DNA of 64,000 nucleotides, taken from the NCBI GenBank assembly GCA_017592665.1, contig JAGFNW010000038.1, positions 1 through 64,000 of the forward strand, in the 5' to 3' direction. The position numbers and the translations under genes were made by a program. A model generated the notes under the pieces. The model ran no database searches. It was given only the letters and a program-made list of their open reading frames with translations, and was not told the DNA's origin. The stretch comes from Streptosporangiaceae bacterium NEAU-GS5 (lineage in GTDB: Bacteria; Actinomycetota; Actinomycetes; Streptosporangiales; Streptosporangiaceae). Positions 1-8,427 of the stretch are shown one piece after another; position 1 is the first letter of the stretch, and every line of letters starts with the position of its first letter.

Positions 1-108
1 ACGCTGAAAGCCTGGAAGATCCTGGCGAAAGTCCGCTGCTGCCCGCGCCGCATCACCGCGATAGTCCACGCCATCTTGGTGCTTCAAGCCGTACAGGACG
101 GCCGCTGA
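1..108 (+). mobile_element. C-terminal 35 codons of an IS5-like DDE transposase (gene starts before the window)
   Basis: Frame 1 is open from base 1 to a TGA at 106-108 and ends with Leu-Lys-Ala-Trp-Lys-Ile-Leu, a Cys-Cys-Pro-Arg-Arg segment and a short hydrophobic helix, the usual last residues of IS5-group transposases in actinomycetes. Only the tail is visible, so the catalytic DDE residues cannot be checked. The insertion-sequence end should lie between the stop and about base 140, because the next sequence reads in the same frame into a TetR protein that has lost its start. Family assignment rests on recalled C-terminal sequence and is moderate. Confidence 0.55.
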
Positions 109-180
109 TCAAGATGGAAAAGCCTCAATGTACGTGGCCGATCAACCCAGGCAGAGCGGAGCGCCCGCACACGGAGCGCA

Positions 181-774
181 TTGCTCGAGTCGGCCACCCG
201 AGGGCTTTCCCGGTATGGCTACGGAAACCTGATACTCGAACAGGTGGCGCGGGAGGCCGGATACACACGCGGCGCGCTGTATCACCAGTTCAAAGACAAG
301 GACGACCTGGTCCGGGCGGTGCTGGAGTGGGTCGATGAGACGTGGCGGCACGAGGTGGGCATGATGGCCGCCCAGCAGCCTGATCCAGTCGCCGCGCTGA
401 TCACGCTGGCGCGCGGTCACGCCGTCTACTGTCGTCGAGACGTCGCCCGCGTCGCCATGGCGTTGAGGATCGAGTTCAGCGGTCAGGACCACCCGCTCGG
501 CCGCGAGGTGCAGCGGATCTCCGAGACGCTGGTCGAACGATGCACCCGCTTGATCAAAAAAGGGCGTGAGAACGGCTCGATTCCTCCCGGTCCCCCAGAC
601 AGGACGGTAGCGCTGGCGTTCGCCGGCGCCCTCGAGGGAGCCGTCATCGCGCTCGCCGGGCAGGCGCCGTACGACGAACTGCTGGCGGCCCGCGCGGTAG
701 CGGGCGTACTCGGGCTGGACGGTTCGACAATTGATCAACTGCAGAGCTCGGACAGTACGCTCCCGCACGGCTGA
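181..774 (+). CDS. TetR/AcrR-family transcriptional regulator, 5' end disrupted
   Basis: The protein has the TetR N-terminal helix-turn-helix: Val-Ala-Arg-Glu-Ala-Gly-Tyr-Thr-Arg-Gly-Ala-Leu-Tyr-His-Gln-Phe around residues 22-37, followed by a helical ligand-binding domain. The TTG at 181 is the only usable start in frame and has GGAG four bases upstream. TetR-like sequence continues in frame upstream to about base 130 (Gln-Ala-Glu-Arg-Ser-Ala-Arg-Thr-Arg) with no ATG or GTG. The original start therefore seems to have been lost when the adjacent insertion sequence arrived. It may survive as a shortened repressor or be a pseudogene. No divergent target gene is visible. Confidence 0.7.
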   Translation: MLESATRGLSRYGYGNLILEQVAREAGYTRGALYHQFKDKDDLVRAVLEWVDETWRHEVGMMAAQQPDPVAALITLARGHAVYCRRDVARVAMALRIEFSGQDHPLGREVQRISETLVERCTRLIKKGRENGSIPPGPPDRTVALAFAGALEGAVIALAGQAPYDELLAARAVAGVLGLDGSTIDQLQSSDSTLPHG

Positions 775-868
775 GCGACGCGTAGTCGCGAGCGACAGTC
801 AGGCCCGCCCCTCCGGTGGCCGTCGGGCGCTGATCGTCGTGAGACCTTCGGCGCCGTCGTCGGCCACT

Positions 869-942
869 GGGCACCCTCGAGGTGCCCGACCAGCTCAACA
901 AGCTTCTGCTCGGCTTCCCGCCTACGGCGTGGGCGGGAAGCC
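869..942. terminator. Two hairpins between convergent genes
   Basis: GGGCACC/GGTGCCC (869-875 with 881-887, 5-base loop) is followed by a perfect 11-bp hairpin GGCTTCCCGCC/GGCGGGAAGCC (912-922 with 932-942). They lie between the TetR gene and the convergent secreted-protein gene, the position of a bidirectional terminator. No clear U-tract is seen, which is common in actinomycetes. Confidence 0.6.
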
Positions 943-959
943 GGGCGGGAGCTTCGGCG

Positions 960-1877
960 TCAGGGGCAGGGCACGAGCTGAGTGACCCGCATGTTGCCGA
1001 TATTGACCCACTCCACGCCACCAACATGACGCCAGACCGAGTCACCCGCGGCCGACGTGGCGTAGGTGGCTCCGCCGCTGGTGGCCGTCACCACGCTGCC
1101 GCTGACGAAGGGCAGGCCTGGACCGGCGATGGGCGGGTTCAAGGTCTGGAAGTCGAAGCTGTGCATGGTGTTGGAACTGTCAACTCCGACCGAGTTGGCG
1201 CCTCCGCCGAATATGTGGACCAAGGGCGGCAGGATGGCGGACCGCACCCAGAACCCTCCCAAGTCCCACTTGGACAGGCCTCCGCTCTGGCTCAGGCCGT
1301 AGAGGGTGGTGCTGGAGACCGCGTACGACCGGGCAGGGCGAGGCGGATTGTCGATGGAGCCGAGGAACTGCCAGTTGAAGGGTGAGCTCAGGTATTTGGA
1401 TATGCCGTTGCCTCCAGGGATGGTGGCGTACAGGCCGCCGCCGCCACCCCACAGGTTGTCCGCGGGGCCGCCGACCTGGACCCACCACCAGGGGGAACCG
1501 GTCCACTTCCAGACGCTGCCGCGGTCGGGCGACAGGCCATAGAGGGCGTCGCCGGTCACGGCCCAGGTCGCGCCGCCGTCCCCGATGCTCTGCCAGCTGA
1601 AAGGCGTTCCGAGGTAGTGGTCGATCCCGGTGCGGTCGCGATTGGTGGCGAAAAGACCGTACGGCCCGCCGTACAAAGTGAAAGCCGGGCCGCCGATCTG
1701 AGTCCAGGAGGTGCCGTCGTAGCGGAGCACGGCCTGCCTGTCGGACGTGAGCGCGCAGACGCTGTTCGTGGCAGCACTGGCCGGCGCCGCCGGCACCACA
1801 GCCATGCTGACCACCAAGGCGAAGAGCCCTGCGAGAACTCCTGCCGGCCGTCTCAGGCGGGTTCTGACTTTACGCAC
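960..1877 (-). CDS. Secreted tectonin/tachylectin-like beta-propeller protein
   Basis: This 305-aa protein has a Sec signal peptide (Arg-rich start, hydrophobic core, cleavage after Ala-Ser-Ala near residue 35). The rest is built of roughly 45-residue units with recurring Trp-x-Gln-Ile-Gly-Gly-Pro-Ala, Leu-Tyr-Gly-Gly, Gly-Leu-Phe/Tyr-Ala-Thr and Tyr-Leu-x-x-Pro-Phe-x-Trp-Gln motifs. That pattern resembles tectonin or tachylectin-2 propellers, which often bind carbohydrate. The start is GTG at 1877 with GGGAGGATC eight bases upstream. It is probably an extracellular glycan-binding or structural protein. No enzymatic motif is visible. Confidence 0.7.
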   Translation of the reverse strand: MRKVRTRLRRPAGVLAGLFALVVSMAVVPAAPASAATNSVCALTSDRQAVLRYDGTSWTQIGGPAFTLYGGPYGLFATNRDRTGIDHYLGTPFSWQSIGDGGATWAVTGDALYGLSPDRGSVWKWTGSPWWWVQVGGPADNLWGGGGGLYATIPGGNGISKYLSSPFNWQFLGSIDNPPRPARSYAVSSTTLYGLSQSGGLSKWDLGGFWVRSAILPPLVHIFGGGANSVGVDSSNTMHSFDFQTLNPPIAGPGLPFVSGSVVTATSGGATYATSAAGDSVWRHVGGVEWVNIGNMRVTQLVPCP

Positions 1878-2015
1878 TGTGCTGATCCTCCCGCTTTCGC
1901 GGCCCTCATCTGGTGGGGACCGCCGATTTCAGCTTCGTTCTCGTGCGTTCCAGTCCGTTCCATCGCCCTCACTCAGCGGGGCAGCTCAGCGGATGCGGCG
2001 GTGCTACGAGGTGCT

Positions 2016-2474
2016 CTACCTTCGCAAGGGCTCCACGAGGGCGGCCGGCACCGTCGCGATCACGTAATCCTCGGCCAAGTCCGGCTGCACATCGACCGTC
2101 GCGTCACTACCGACATAGCGGACGACGAATACGGTCTCGCGGAGCCACGTCTCGTCATTCCCGGCAAGACTTTCTGGCAATTCACCCACGAGTCGCACTT
2201 CATCACCCGGCTTGACGGCGGCATCTCCAGATGCCTCACCGCGTTGGACGGCCGAAATCAGGTGGATGAGAGTCTCCAGCGGTTCGGTGTCCGCACCGTA
2301 GTGGACCAGATGGCCTGCCTGGCCAAAGATCAAATCGACCTCGGCTCTGCCCAAATCAGCGAGCGCCTCGACCGCACCTGCCGCCAGAGCCGTACCCCCC
2401 GGTGTGTCGAGTTGCGCCGCCAATGCCAAGAGCAGGCGATCGATGACATGCTCCGCAGTCTCATCGTCCGTCAC
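2016..2474 (-). CDS. Hypothetical protein of about 152 aa
   Basis: I do not recognise this protein. From the GTG at 2474 it reads as an acidic soluble protein with a helical N-terminus (Glu-His-Val-Ile-Asp-Arg-Leu-Leu-Leu-Ala-Leu) and a later half containing Lys-Pro-Gly-Asp-Glu-Val-Arg-Leu-Val. It ends with Pro-Ala-Ala-Leu-Val-Glu-Pro-Leu. The composition is normal for coding sequence. An upstream ATG at 2654 extends the frame, but the added 60 residues look non-coding and overlap another open frame on the plus strand. No convincing ribosome binding site precedes either start. Confidence 0.4.
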   Translation of the reverse strand: MTDDETAEHVIDRLLLALAAQLDTPGGTALAAGAVEALADLGRAEVDLIFGQAGHLVHYGADTEPLETLIHLISAVQRGEASGDAAVKPGDEVRLVGELPESLAGNDETWLRETVFVVRYVGSDATVDVQPDLAEDYVIATVPAALVEPLRR

Positions 2475-2719
2475 CCGGCGAGGATACGACCAGCCAAGGG
2501 CTCGCACGATCGGCCCGCAGGCGGTCCGGCACGAGAACAGCAACCTGCTCACCCAGATGATCACCGAACTGGAGGCCCGGCTCACCGAGTCGGCAACAGG
2601 CCGACCAGGGACACCTCCCGTGTCCGTCCCGTCAGCCGTCCCCGAACGCGCCACACGCCCCGACGACCGGCCAGGAGCCCAATCATGACTCCGCGCGACC
2701 GAACAAGCCTGGAAGATCG

Positions 2720-3253
2720 CTAGTTTCTGGAGCCGCTCCGAACATGTCTGGTCCGGTGCGCTGCTACGTTGACCCTGTTCGCGCAGGTCAGGGAGCAGAA
2801 CCTGCGGCGCCCGTTACGCGAGGTGTCGACGTATACCCTCTCGCAGCCAGTCCTGTCGCAGCGCCCCAGCCGATGGCCATCGGAGAACGAGATCGCCATG
2901 GCCAACCCGCCCGCCGTGGTGTCTTTGGCCCTCGAAACGATGTCGGCGTCCACGGAGAAGAAGTGCAGGTGCGGTTCGCGTCCGTCATGCGCGCTCACAT
3001 GTGGTTTGGACGCGGTGATCTGCAGTAGTTCGTTGACGAGCTTGATCTGGATGTCCTGGTCGCGTTCACCGAAGACGGGGGCGAGCTTGTGCCGCCACTC
3101 GGCCAGCTCATGAGCCTGGGCTTGGGTCAGCCCAGTGCGGAGCATTCCGTGCTCGGACAACATCACCGCAAGCACCTTCGGGCTGACGTTGGTGGCGTTA
3201 ACCAGGGCAGCAGCCAACTCGGCGCCGTTCCCTCCGTAAGCATTGAAATGCAT
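2720..3253 (-). CDS. CGNR zinc-finger/ABATE-domain protein
   Basis: The 177-aa protein ends in the CGNR zinc finger: Cys132 and Cys137, then Cys153 and Cys157 with Cys-Ala-Asn-Arg-Val-x-Val-Ala-Ala-His-Arg. The N-terminal 120 residues fit the ABATE (stress-induced regulator) domain normally found before it. Such proteins are putative DNA-binding regulators of about 180-200 aa in actinobacteria, so this one is full length. The signature Gly of C-G-N-R is Ala here. It is divergent, with only 25 bp between starts, from the 51-aa gene at 3279. Confidence 0.8.
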   Translation of the reverse strand: MHFNAYGGNGAELAAALVNATNVSPKVLAVMLSEHGMLRTGLTQAQAHELAEWRHKLAPVFGERDQDIQIKLVNELLQITASKPHVSAHDGREPHLHFFSVDADIVSRAKDTTAGGLAMAISFSDGHRLGRCDRTGCERVYVDTSRNGRRRFCSLTCANRVNVAAHRTRHVRSGSRN

Positions 3254-3278
3254 AAGACCATTACATCAGATTTGAGAC

Positions 3279-3434
3279 ATGCACTCGAGAGATCAGCACG
3301 ATCCCGTGGCCCTGTCCCTCGTCTCGTCGCATGCCACTTCCGAAGGCACGGTCACCTACCTGCGCTGTGAATGCGGCGTGTGGGAGATCCGCACAGTCCG
3401 GTTCGTTGCCCTGGCCGGCAAAGTGGCTGGGTGA
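3279..3434 (+). CDS. 51-aa two-cysteine small protein
   Basis: This short frame starts with ATG and reads through Thr-Ser-Glu-Gly-Thr-Val-Thr-Tyr-Leu-Arg-Cys-Glu-Cys-Gly-Val-Trp (residues 20-35) to a TGA at 3432. Small actinobacterial proteins with a Ser/Thr-Glu-Gly-Thr-Val-x-Tyr-x-Arg-Cys-x-Cys-Gly-x-Trp core are common, and the two cysteines (30 and 32) resemble half of a zinc ribbon. It is divergent from the CGNR gene, so both may share one control region. There is no obvious ribosome binding site; the mRNA may be leaderless. Function unknown. Confidence 0.6.
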   Translation: MHSRDQHDPVALSLVSSHATSEGTVTYLRCECGVWEIRTVRFVALAGKVAG

Positions 3435-3473
3435 AGACCGCAGGCACCGAGGGTCGGGGATCACCGGAGGCGG

Positions 3474-3854
3474 TCATCCGCCCCAGCTGCCCGCGACCAG
3501 CACGACGCGGAACCCATCAGGATCAGTGATCGTGACGCCGACTTCGTCCCAGTATGGATTGGCGCTGGCGACGGGGTCGGCGCCGGATCGCGCGACGAGC
3601 TGGTCCACCGTTTCGCGGTCACCCAGGTAGAGCACGAGGAGGTCCTCGACGTGTGGGCGTGGCGGGTCCACGTGCGTTGTCGCGGTGAACTCCAGGTGCG
3701 CGCCAGTTCCCGGCAGGTCGAACATCACACCGTCGTAGCCGTCATGGCCGGTGAAGCGGGCAATCTCGGGCAGTCCGAGACGGTCTCCGTAGAACGCGAC
3801 GACGGTGTCCAACTGCCCGGTCTGGCGGGCAATACGAACCTGCATGCGGGCCAC
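3474..3854 (-). CDS. VOC (glyoxalase/bleomycin-resistance) family protein
   Basis: The 126-aa protein shows a typical VOC fold pattern: Val-Ala-Phe-Tyr-Gly-Asp-Arg-Leu-Gly-Leu at residues 18-27, His-Leu-Glu-Phe mid-protein and Asp-Pro-Asp-Gly-Phe-Arg-Val-Val-Leu-Val near the end. Single-domain VOC proteins bind a metal or small ligand and include resistance proteins and isomerases; the substrate cannot be inferred. ATG at 3854 or the internal ATG three codons later could be the start. It stands alone, next to a tRNA remnant. Confidence 0.75.
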   Translation of the reverse strand: MARMQVRIARQTGQLDTVVAFYGDRLGLPEIARFTGHDGYDGVMFDLPGTGAHLEFTATTHVDPPRPHVEDLLVLYLGDRETVDQLVARSGADPVASANPYWDEVGVTITDPDGFRVVLVAGSWGG

Positions 3855-3906
3855 ACTACGTCAGGGCTCGACGAGGGGTCGCTGGGCCTGGCCGCCAACC
3901 TTGAGG

Positions 3907-3934
3907 CGGGGTTCGAGTCCCTGGCGGCGCACCA
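3907..3934 (+). other. 3' remnant of a tRNA-Lys gene (candidate att site)
   Basis: The stretch holds a complete T arm with GGGTTCGAGTCCC at 3909-3921 (5-bp stem with one G-U pair) and a 3' acceptor strand ending GCGGCGCACCA. It differs by one base from the 3' end of actinobacterial tRNA-Lys as I recall it. The upstream 45 bases cannot form the anticodon, D or 5' acceptor arms, so no functional tRNA is present. A lone tRNA 3' end is the usual trace left by site-specific integration of a genomic island or plasmid. Confidence 0.6.
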
Positions 3935-4233
3935 CATCTGATCAGGACCGACGTCCTCCATGGGTGTCGGGCCCGATCCTTGCTGGGGCCGTGATGGGGG
4001 GGGCATGCTGGGCCAGGCCGAGCCGCCCGGCAGCGGCCTGGCGGGCCACGTCGGGGACGACGCCGATTGGCGCGGTTCCTCACCCCTGGCAAGGACCTCA
4101 CGGTGTCCGTTCAGCGAGGAGCCGCTGCACCCTGTATACGGTGGCCGACGTCGCCGGAGCCGAACCGCCGGCATGGCTGGGTCGGCCTTGGGTGGGCGAG
4201 AGCGTGCCTGTCGCCCGCCCAAGGCGGGGTGCG
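3935..4233. other. Intergenic stretch, no gene recognised
   Basis: Between the tRNA remnant and the VOC gene at 4234 I see no coding sequence in any frame. The only structure is the hairpin at 4186-4224, annotated separately. The composition is GC-rich with a run of eight G at about 3996. Confidence 0.5.
4186..4224 (-). terminator. Terminator hairpin of the VOC gene
   Basis: CCTTGGGTGGGCGA at 4186-4199 pairs with TCGCCCGCCCAAGG at 4211-4224: 14 positions with a single mismatch/GU, and an 11-base loop. It lies 9 bp beyond the stop of the minus-strand gene at 4234. No U-tract follows. Confidence 0.6.
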
Positions 4234-4656
4234 TCACCCGTTGTATTCGCTGACCACGTCGACGACCCAGACGACGCCGAAACGATCCCGCAGCATCCCG
4301 TAGGCGGGAGCCCAGCCCGCCGGGCCCATCGGGATCACGACGGCCGCCCCGTCGGAGAGCTTGTCCCAGTAGCCGGTGATCTCTTCGACGGTCGCGCCGC
4401 GCAGGGAGACGAAGAAGGGGTTCTCGCCCGGGTTGTAGCCCATCCGCGTGGGCACGTCGTAGGCCATGACGTGGAAGCCGCTGTCGGCGAGCACCTGGCC
4501 CCACATCACCTGGTCGGCATCGGAGTCCTCTTGGACGTTCCCGGCGTCCTTGTAGGTGACGACGGCGAGGTGGCCGCCGAACACGGACCGATAGAACTCC
4601 AGCGCCGCGCGCGCGTCGCCGCGGAAGTTCAGGTGGGTTGTTGTCGTGACGGACAA
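4234..4656 (-). CDS. PhnB-like VOC family protein
   Basis: The 140-aa protein begins with Leu-Asn-Phe-Arg-Gly-Asp-Ala-Arg-Ala-Ala-Leu-Glu-Phe-Tyr and contains Phe-Gly-Gly, Met-Ala-Tyr-Asp-Val-Pro and Tyr-Gly-Met-Leu-Arg-Asp-Arg-Phe-Gly-Val-Val-Trp, the PhnB/3-demethylubiquinone-methyltransferase-like VOC pattern. Its length is normal. The substrate is unknown. It is divergent from the WYL regulator at 4744, an arrangement common in actinobacteria where the regulator controls the VOC gene. GGAGCG precedes the ATG by 7 bases. Confidence 0.8.
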   Translation of the reverse strand: MSVTTTTHLNFRGDARAALEFYRSVFGGHLAVVTYKDAGNVQEDSDADQVMWGQVLADSGFHVMAYDVPTRMGYNPGENPFFVSLRGATVEEITGYWDKLSDGAAVVIPMGPAGWAPAYGMLRDRFGVVWVVDVVSEYNG

Positions 4657-4743
4657 AGGTCGCTCCTTACGTGGACGTGGTGCCTGACGCGAGGCAACGG
4701 TCGCAGGGGAAGCGGCCAGGATGTGTCCTGTTCTTCGGGCAGC

Positions 4744-5937
<1,194 letters not shown>

Positions 5938-6852
5938 TTACTGGCCCGGGGTGTAGTGGCCGGCGTCGTCGCCCTCGACGATGCGGCTGCGCGAGCCGTC
6001 GACGCCGGTCGGCACGTCTCCGGCGACGGTCACGCGGAAGAGGCTGCGCGCCTGGTCGCCGTAGTCGTCCGGGGCGTAGTGCTGAGTGATGCGGTTGTCG
6101 AAGAGCACCAGGTCGCCCGGGGTCCACTGCACGCGGAGCACGTTCTCGGGCCGGGTCACGTACGCCTGCAGCAGGCGCAGGATGTCGCGCGACTCCGTGC
6201 CGGACAGTCCGACGACGCGCTGGGCGAACCCGCCGATGAACAAGCCGCGTTCACCGCTTTCCGGGTGCACCCGTACGACCGGGTGCTCGGTCCGGTAACG
6301 GCGGGAGATGAACACCTTGTGGTATTCGGCGGCGGCCTCGGAGTCGAACTGCGGCTGGGCATAGTCGTAGTCGTTGGTGTGCACCGCATAGAGGGAGTCG
6401 GCCAGGGCCCGCAGAGGCTCCGGCAGGTCACGGTAGGCGGCGGCGGTGTTGGCGATCAGGGTGTTGCCGCCGTACGACGGGACGACGACGGCACGCAGCG
6501 TGGAGACCTTCGGCGGGCTCTGCACGAACGTCACGTCGGTGTGCCACTGGTTGGCGCGCACCCCCTCATCCCCATGGACCGGCAGGATGTTCGGCTGCCC
6601 GTCGACCGAAGGCACCGTCGGATGGGCGGTGGTCAGCGGCCCGAAGCGGGCGGCGAACCGCAGCTGCTGTTCGTCGTCGAGGTGCTGGCCGCGGAACACC
6701 AGCGCCTTGTGCTGGAGCAGCGCTGCGTTGATCACTGTGAGTGTGGCGTCGTCGAGGTCGGCGCGAAGGTCGACGCCGCTGATCTCGGCGCCGATCCGGC
6801 CGCCGATCTGTCGTACGTCGAGGGACACGGCGGGCTGGGTGACGGTGGACAT
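5938..6852 (-). CDS. tauD: TauD/TfdA family 2-oxoglutarate- and Fe(II)-dependent dioxygenase
   Basis: The 304-aa cytoplasmic enzyme is predicted to hydroxylate taurine or another sulfonate/alkyl sulfate next to sulfur so that sulfite (or sulfate) is released. It carries the facial triad His104-x-Asp106 (Trp-His-Thr-Asp-Val-Thr-Phe) and His258 (Arg-Ile-Thr-Gln-His-Tyr), plus Arg269 or Arg273 for 2-oxoglutarate. ATG 6852 is chosen over ATG 6888 because GGAGGAA lies just upstream. A leader peptide with its own promoter precedes the gene and an ABC ATPase fragment follows it, both consistent with sulfur-starvation control. Whether the substrate is taurine or an alkyl sulfate cannot be told from sequence. 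Confidence 0.85.
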   Translation of the reverse strand: MSTVTQPAVSLDVRQIGGRIGAEISGVDLRADLDDATLTVINAALLQHKALVFRGQHLDDEQQLRFAARFGPLTTAHPTVPSVDGQPNILPVHGDEGVRANQWHTDVTFVQSPPKVSTLRAVVVPSYGGNTLIANTAAAYRDLPEPLRALADSLYAVHTNDYDYAQPQFDSEAAAEYHKVFISRRYRTEHPVVRVHPESGERGLFIGGFAQRVVGLSGTESRDILRLLQAYVTRPENVLRVQWTPGDLVLFDNRITQHYAPDDYGDQARSLFRVTVAGDVPTGVDGSRSRIVEGDDAGHYTPGQ

Positions 6853-6953
6853 GGTTCCTCCGCAAGAGACGGGAGACGCTGTAGGCATGAGGGATCGACG
6901 CGTTGACCGCTGGAAGGCACGCGTGGAAACGAATGGCCGATGACGTGGGTGAG

Positions 6954-7097
6954 TCAGAGGATGCTCGCCGGCGCCGGCCGACAGATCGAGCCGGCCACCC
7001 GGAGCAGATCGACGTAGAGCCTCGCCACCGCATAGAAGCCCGTCCAGCTGCGGCCGACTGTCACGGCTTCGCGGCGAGGAGAGATCAGCGGGCTCAT
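6954..7097 (-). CDS. Putative sulfur-gene leader peptide (47 aa)
   Basis: A short frame from ATG 7097 to TGA 6954 contains Ala-Arg-Leu-Tyr-Val-Asp-Leu-Leu-Arg-Val-Ala-Gly-Ser-Ile-Cys-Arg-Pro. That matches the R-x-H/Y-V-D-L-x-R-V-A-x-x-x-C signature I recall from actinobacterial leader peptides placed before sulfur-metabolism genes. It ends about 100 bp before tauD. A -10 box at 7104-7109 puts the transcription start at or next to the ATG, so it should be translated leaderlessly. Ribosome stalling at the cysteine codon when Cys-tRNA is low is a plausible control mechanism; that part is inference. Confidence 0.7.
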   Translation of the reverse strand: MSPLISPRREAVTVGRSWTGFYAVARLYVDLLRVAGSICRPAPASIL

Positions 7098-7103
7098 GCT
7101 GAA

Positions 7104-7132
7104 ATCAAATACCCACAATCCCTACCTGTCAA
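7104..7132 (-). promoter_or_regulatory. Promoter of leader peptide-tauD, with shared operator-like core
   Basis: On the minus strand, TTGACA (7132-7127), a 17-bp spacer and TTTGAT (7109-7104) form a good housekeeping promoter. The predicted start falls on the leader-peptide ATG. The -35 box and first spacer bases read TTGACAGGTAGGGATT, nearly the same as the promoter at 15739-15767. Confidence 0.65.
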
Positions 7133-7176
7133 CCATGGATTTCAGATGGCGGCATCGACGAGCGGTGCGGAACGGG

Positions 7177-8415
7177 CTACCGGCGCACGGCCACGTAGCG
7201 CGCGAGGTGATCGATCACCTCGCGTGCGTCGTCCTCGATGCCGCAGATGAACGTGGACCTGCGCCGCCGCAGCACGGGCAGCCCCAGGGCGTACAGTCCG
7301 GGGCTGTCGACCACGCCGCCGTCGTGGCGCAGCCGCCCCTTCTCGTCGATGACGGGCACGTCGAGCCACTGGTAGTCGGGGCGGAAGCCCGTCGCCCACA
7401 CGATCGTGCGGATCTCACCGCTTCGCAGGTCGAGCCGCCACCGCGCCGACTCGGGCACACGTGTCGGCGCGAAGCGCTCAGGGGCGCCCACCTCGCCGTC
7501 GAGGCCGCGTGCCCTGGCCCACTCGTCGAACGTGCCCAGCAGGCGATCCATCTTGAGGTCCGCGAGCGAGAACACGTTGCGCAGGCCACCGGAGAACAGC
7601 GCGTCGCCCTCCCGCACGGCCGCCCAGCGGCCCACCAGCTCGACACCCATCGAGGCGAGCGCGTTGAGGTCGAGGGTCGTGCGTTCATCGGTCCCGACGA
7701 GCTGCGGTGAGGGCAGCCGCCGAGCCCGGGTCAGATCGTCGATCTCGTCGTGGCGCTGGTCCCACACGCCCGCGGCGTCCATCCACCACAGCACGTCGCG
7801 GCCGCGGTACGTACGAGGCAACCGCACGTGCTCCCCCACCGACAGCGTCACCGGCCGCCCTGATCTGCTCAGCTCGGCGGCCAGTTGCACGCCCGTCGCG
7901 GACGCGCCGACCACGAGCACGCCGCCGTCGGGGAGCCCACCGGGGTCGCGGTAGCCGAACGGCGTCACCTGCCGCACGGACGCCGGCACGGCCGCGCCGA
8001 ACGGCGGCACCACCGGCTGATTGCAGGCGCCGCTCGCGATGACCACGGTCCGGCAGGCGAGCGCGCCGTGACTGGTCGTCACGTGGTATCCGTCGCCATC
8101 GGGCCGTACCGAGGTGACGTTCACGCCGGTACGCACGGGGGCTCGCGAGATCTTGGCGAAGCGCTCGATGAACTCGGTCACTTCCGCCATCGTCAGGTAG
8201 CCGTCGGGATCCGGGCCTTCGTAGCGATGGCCGGGCAGGCGGCACTGCCGGTTGGGGGTGAGCAGCCGGAGCGAGTCCCAGCGCTCCCTCCGCCAGGAGT
8301 TCGCCACCTCACCGCGTTCGAGCACGACGTGGTCGATCGAGTGTCCGCTCAGGAAGTGGCTTGCCGCGAGGCCGGCGTGCCCCGCGCCGATGACGACTGT
8401 CGTGACGTGCTCGAT
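7177..8415 (-). CDS. FAD/NAD(P)-dependent flavin monooxygenase-like oxidoreductase
   Basis: About 412 aa. The FAD-binding motif Val-Val-Ile-Gly-Ala-Gly-His-Ala-Gly-Leu is near residue 7, the second nucleotide-binding motif Val-Val-Gly-Ala-Ser-Ala-Thr-Gly lies mid-protein, and Ala-Thr-Gly-Phe-Arg-Pro-Asp-Tyr is near the C-terminus. This is the CzcO/flavin-containing monooxygenase group. It probably oxidises sulfur or nitrogen compounds in this setting. The conserved N-terminus begins right after the OsmC stop at 8428 but has no ATG, GTG or TTG before the FAD motif. An ATC at 8415 with GAGAGG upstream is the best candidate; the first canonical start (8325) would delete the FAD site. Confidence 0.75.
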   Translation of the reverse strand: MEHVTTVVIGAGHAGLAASHFLSGHSIDHVVLERGEVANSWRRERWDSLRLLTPNRQCRLPGHRYEGPDPDGYLTMAEVTEFIERFAKISRAPVRTGVNVTSVRPDGDGYHVTTSHGALACRTVVIASGACNQPVVPPFGAAVPASVRQVTPFGYRDPGGLPDGGVLVVGASATGVQLAAELSRSGRPVTLSVGEHVRLPRTYRGRDVLWWMDAAGVWDQRHDEIDDLTRARRLPSPQLVGTDERTTLDLNALASMGVELVGRWAAVREGDALFSGGLRNVFSLADLKMDRLLGTFDEWARARGLDGEVGAPERFAPTRVPESARWRLDLRSGEIRTIVWATGFRPDYQWLDVPVIDEKGRLRHDGGVVDSPGLYALGLPVLRRRRSTFICGIEDDAREVIDHLARYVAVRR

Positions 8416-8427
8416 GGTACGGGCCTC

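Noticed and set aside
2404-2688. Plus-strand frame with a helical Glu-Asn-Ser-Asn-Leu-Leu-Thr-Gln-Met segment
   Set aside because: The second half looks faintly protein-like, possibly a transposon-associated remnant, but there is no start signal or recognised family, and it overlaps the minus-strand hypothetical gene. Not enough to call.
2705-2718. 14-bp identity with bases 8-21 of the transposase tail
   Set aside because: Several 14-bp matches are expected by chance in 64 kb of biased composition, and the surroundings share nothing else.
3856-4101. Minus-strand frame with Gly-Thr-Arg-Thr-Pro motif
   Set aside because: This is the well-known false translation of a tRNA 3' end; it only helped to locate the tRNA remnant.
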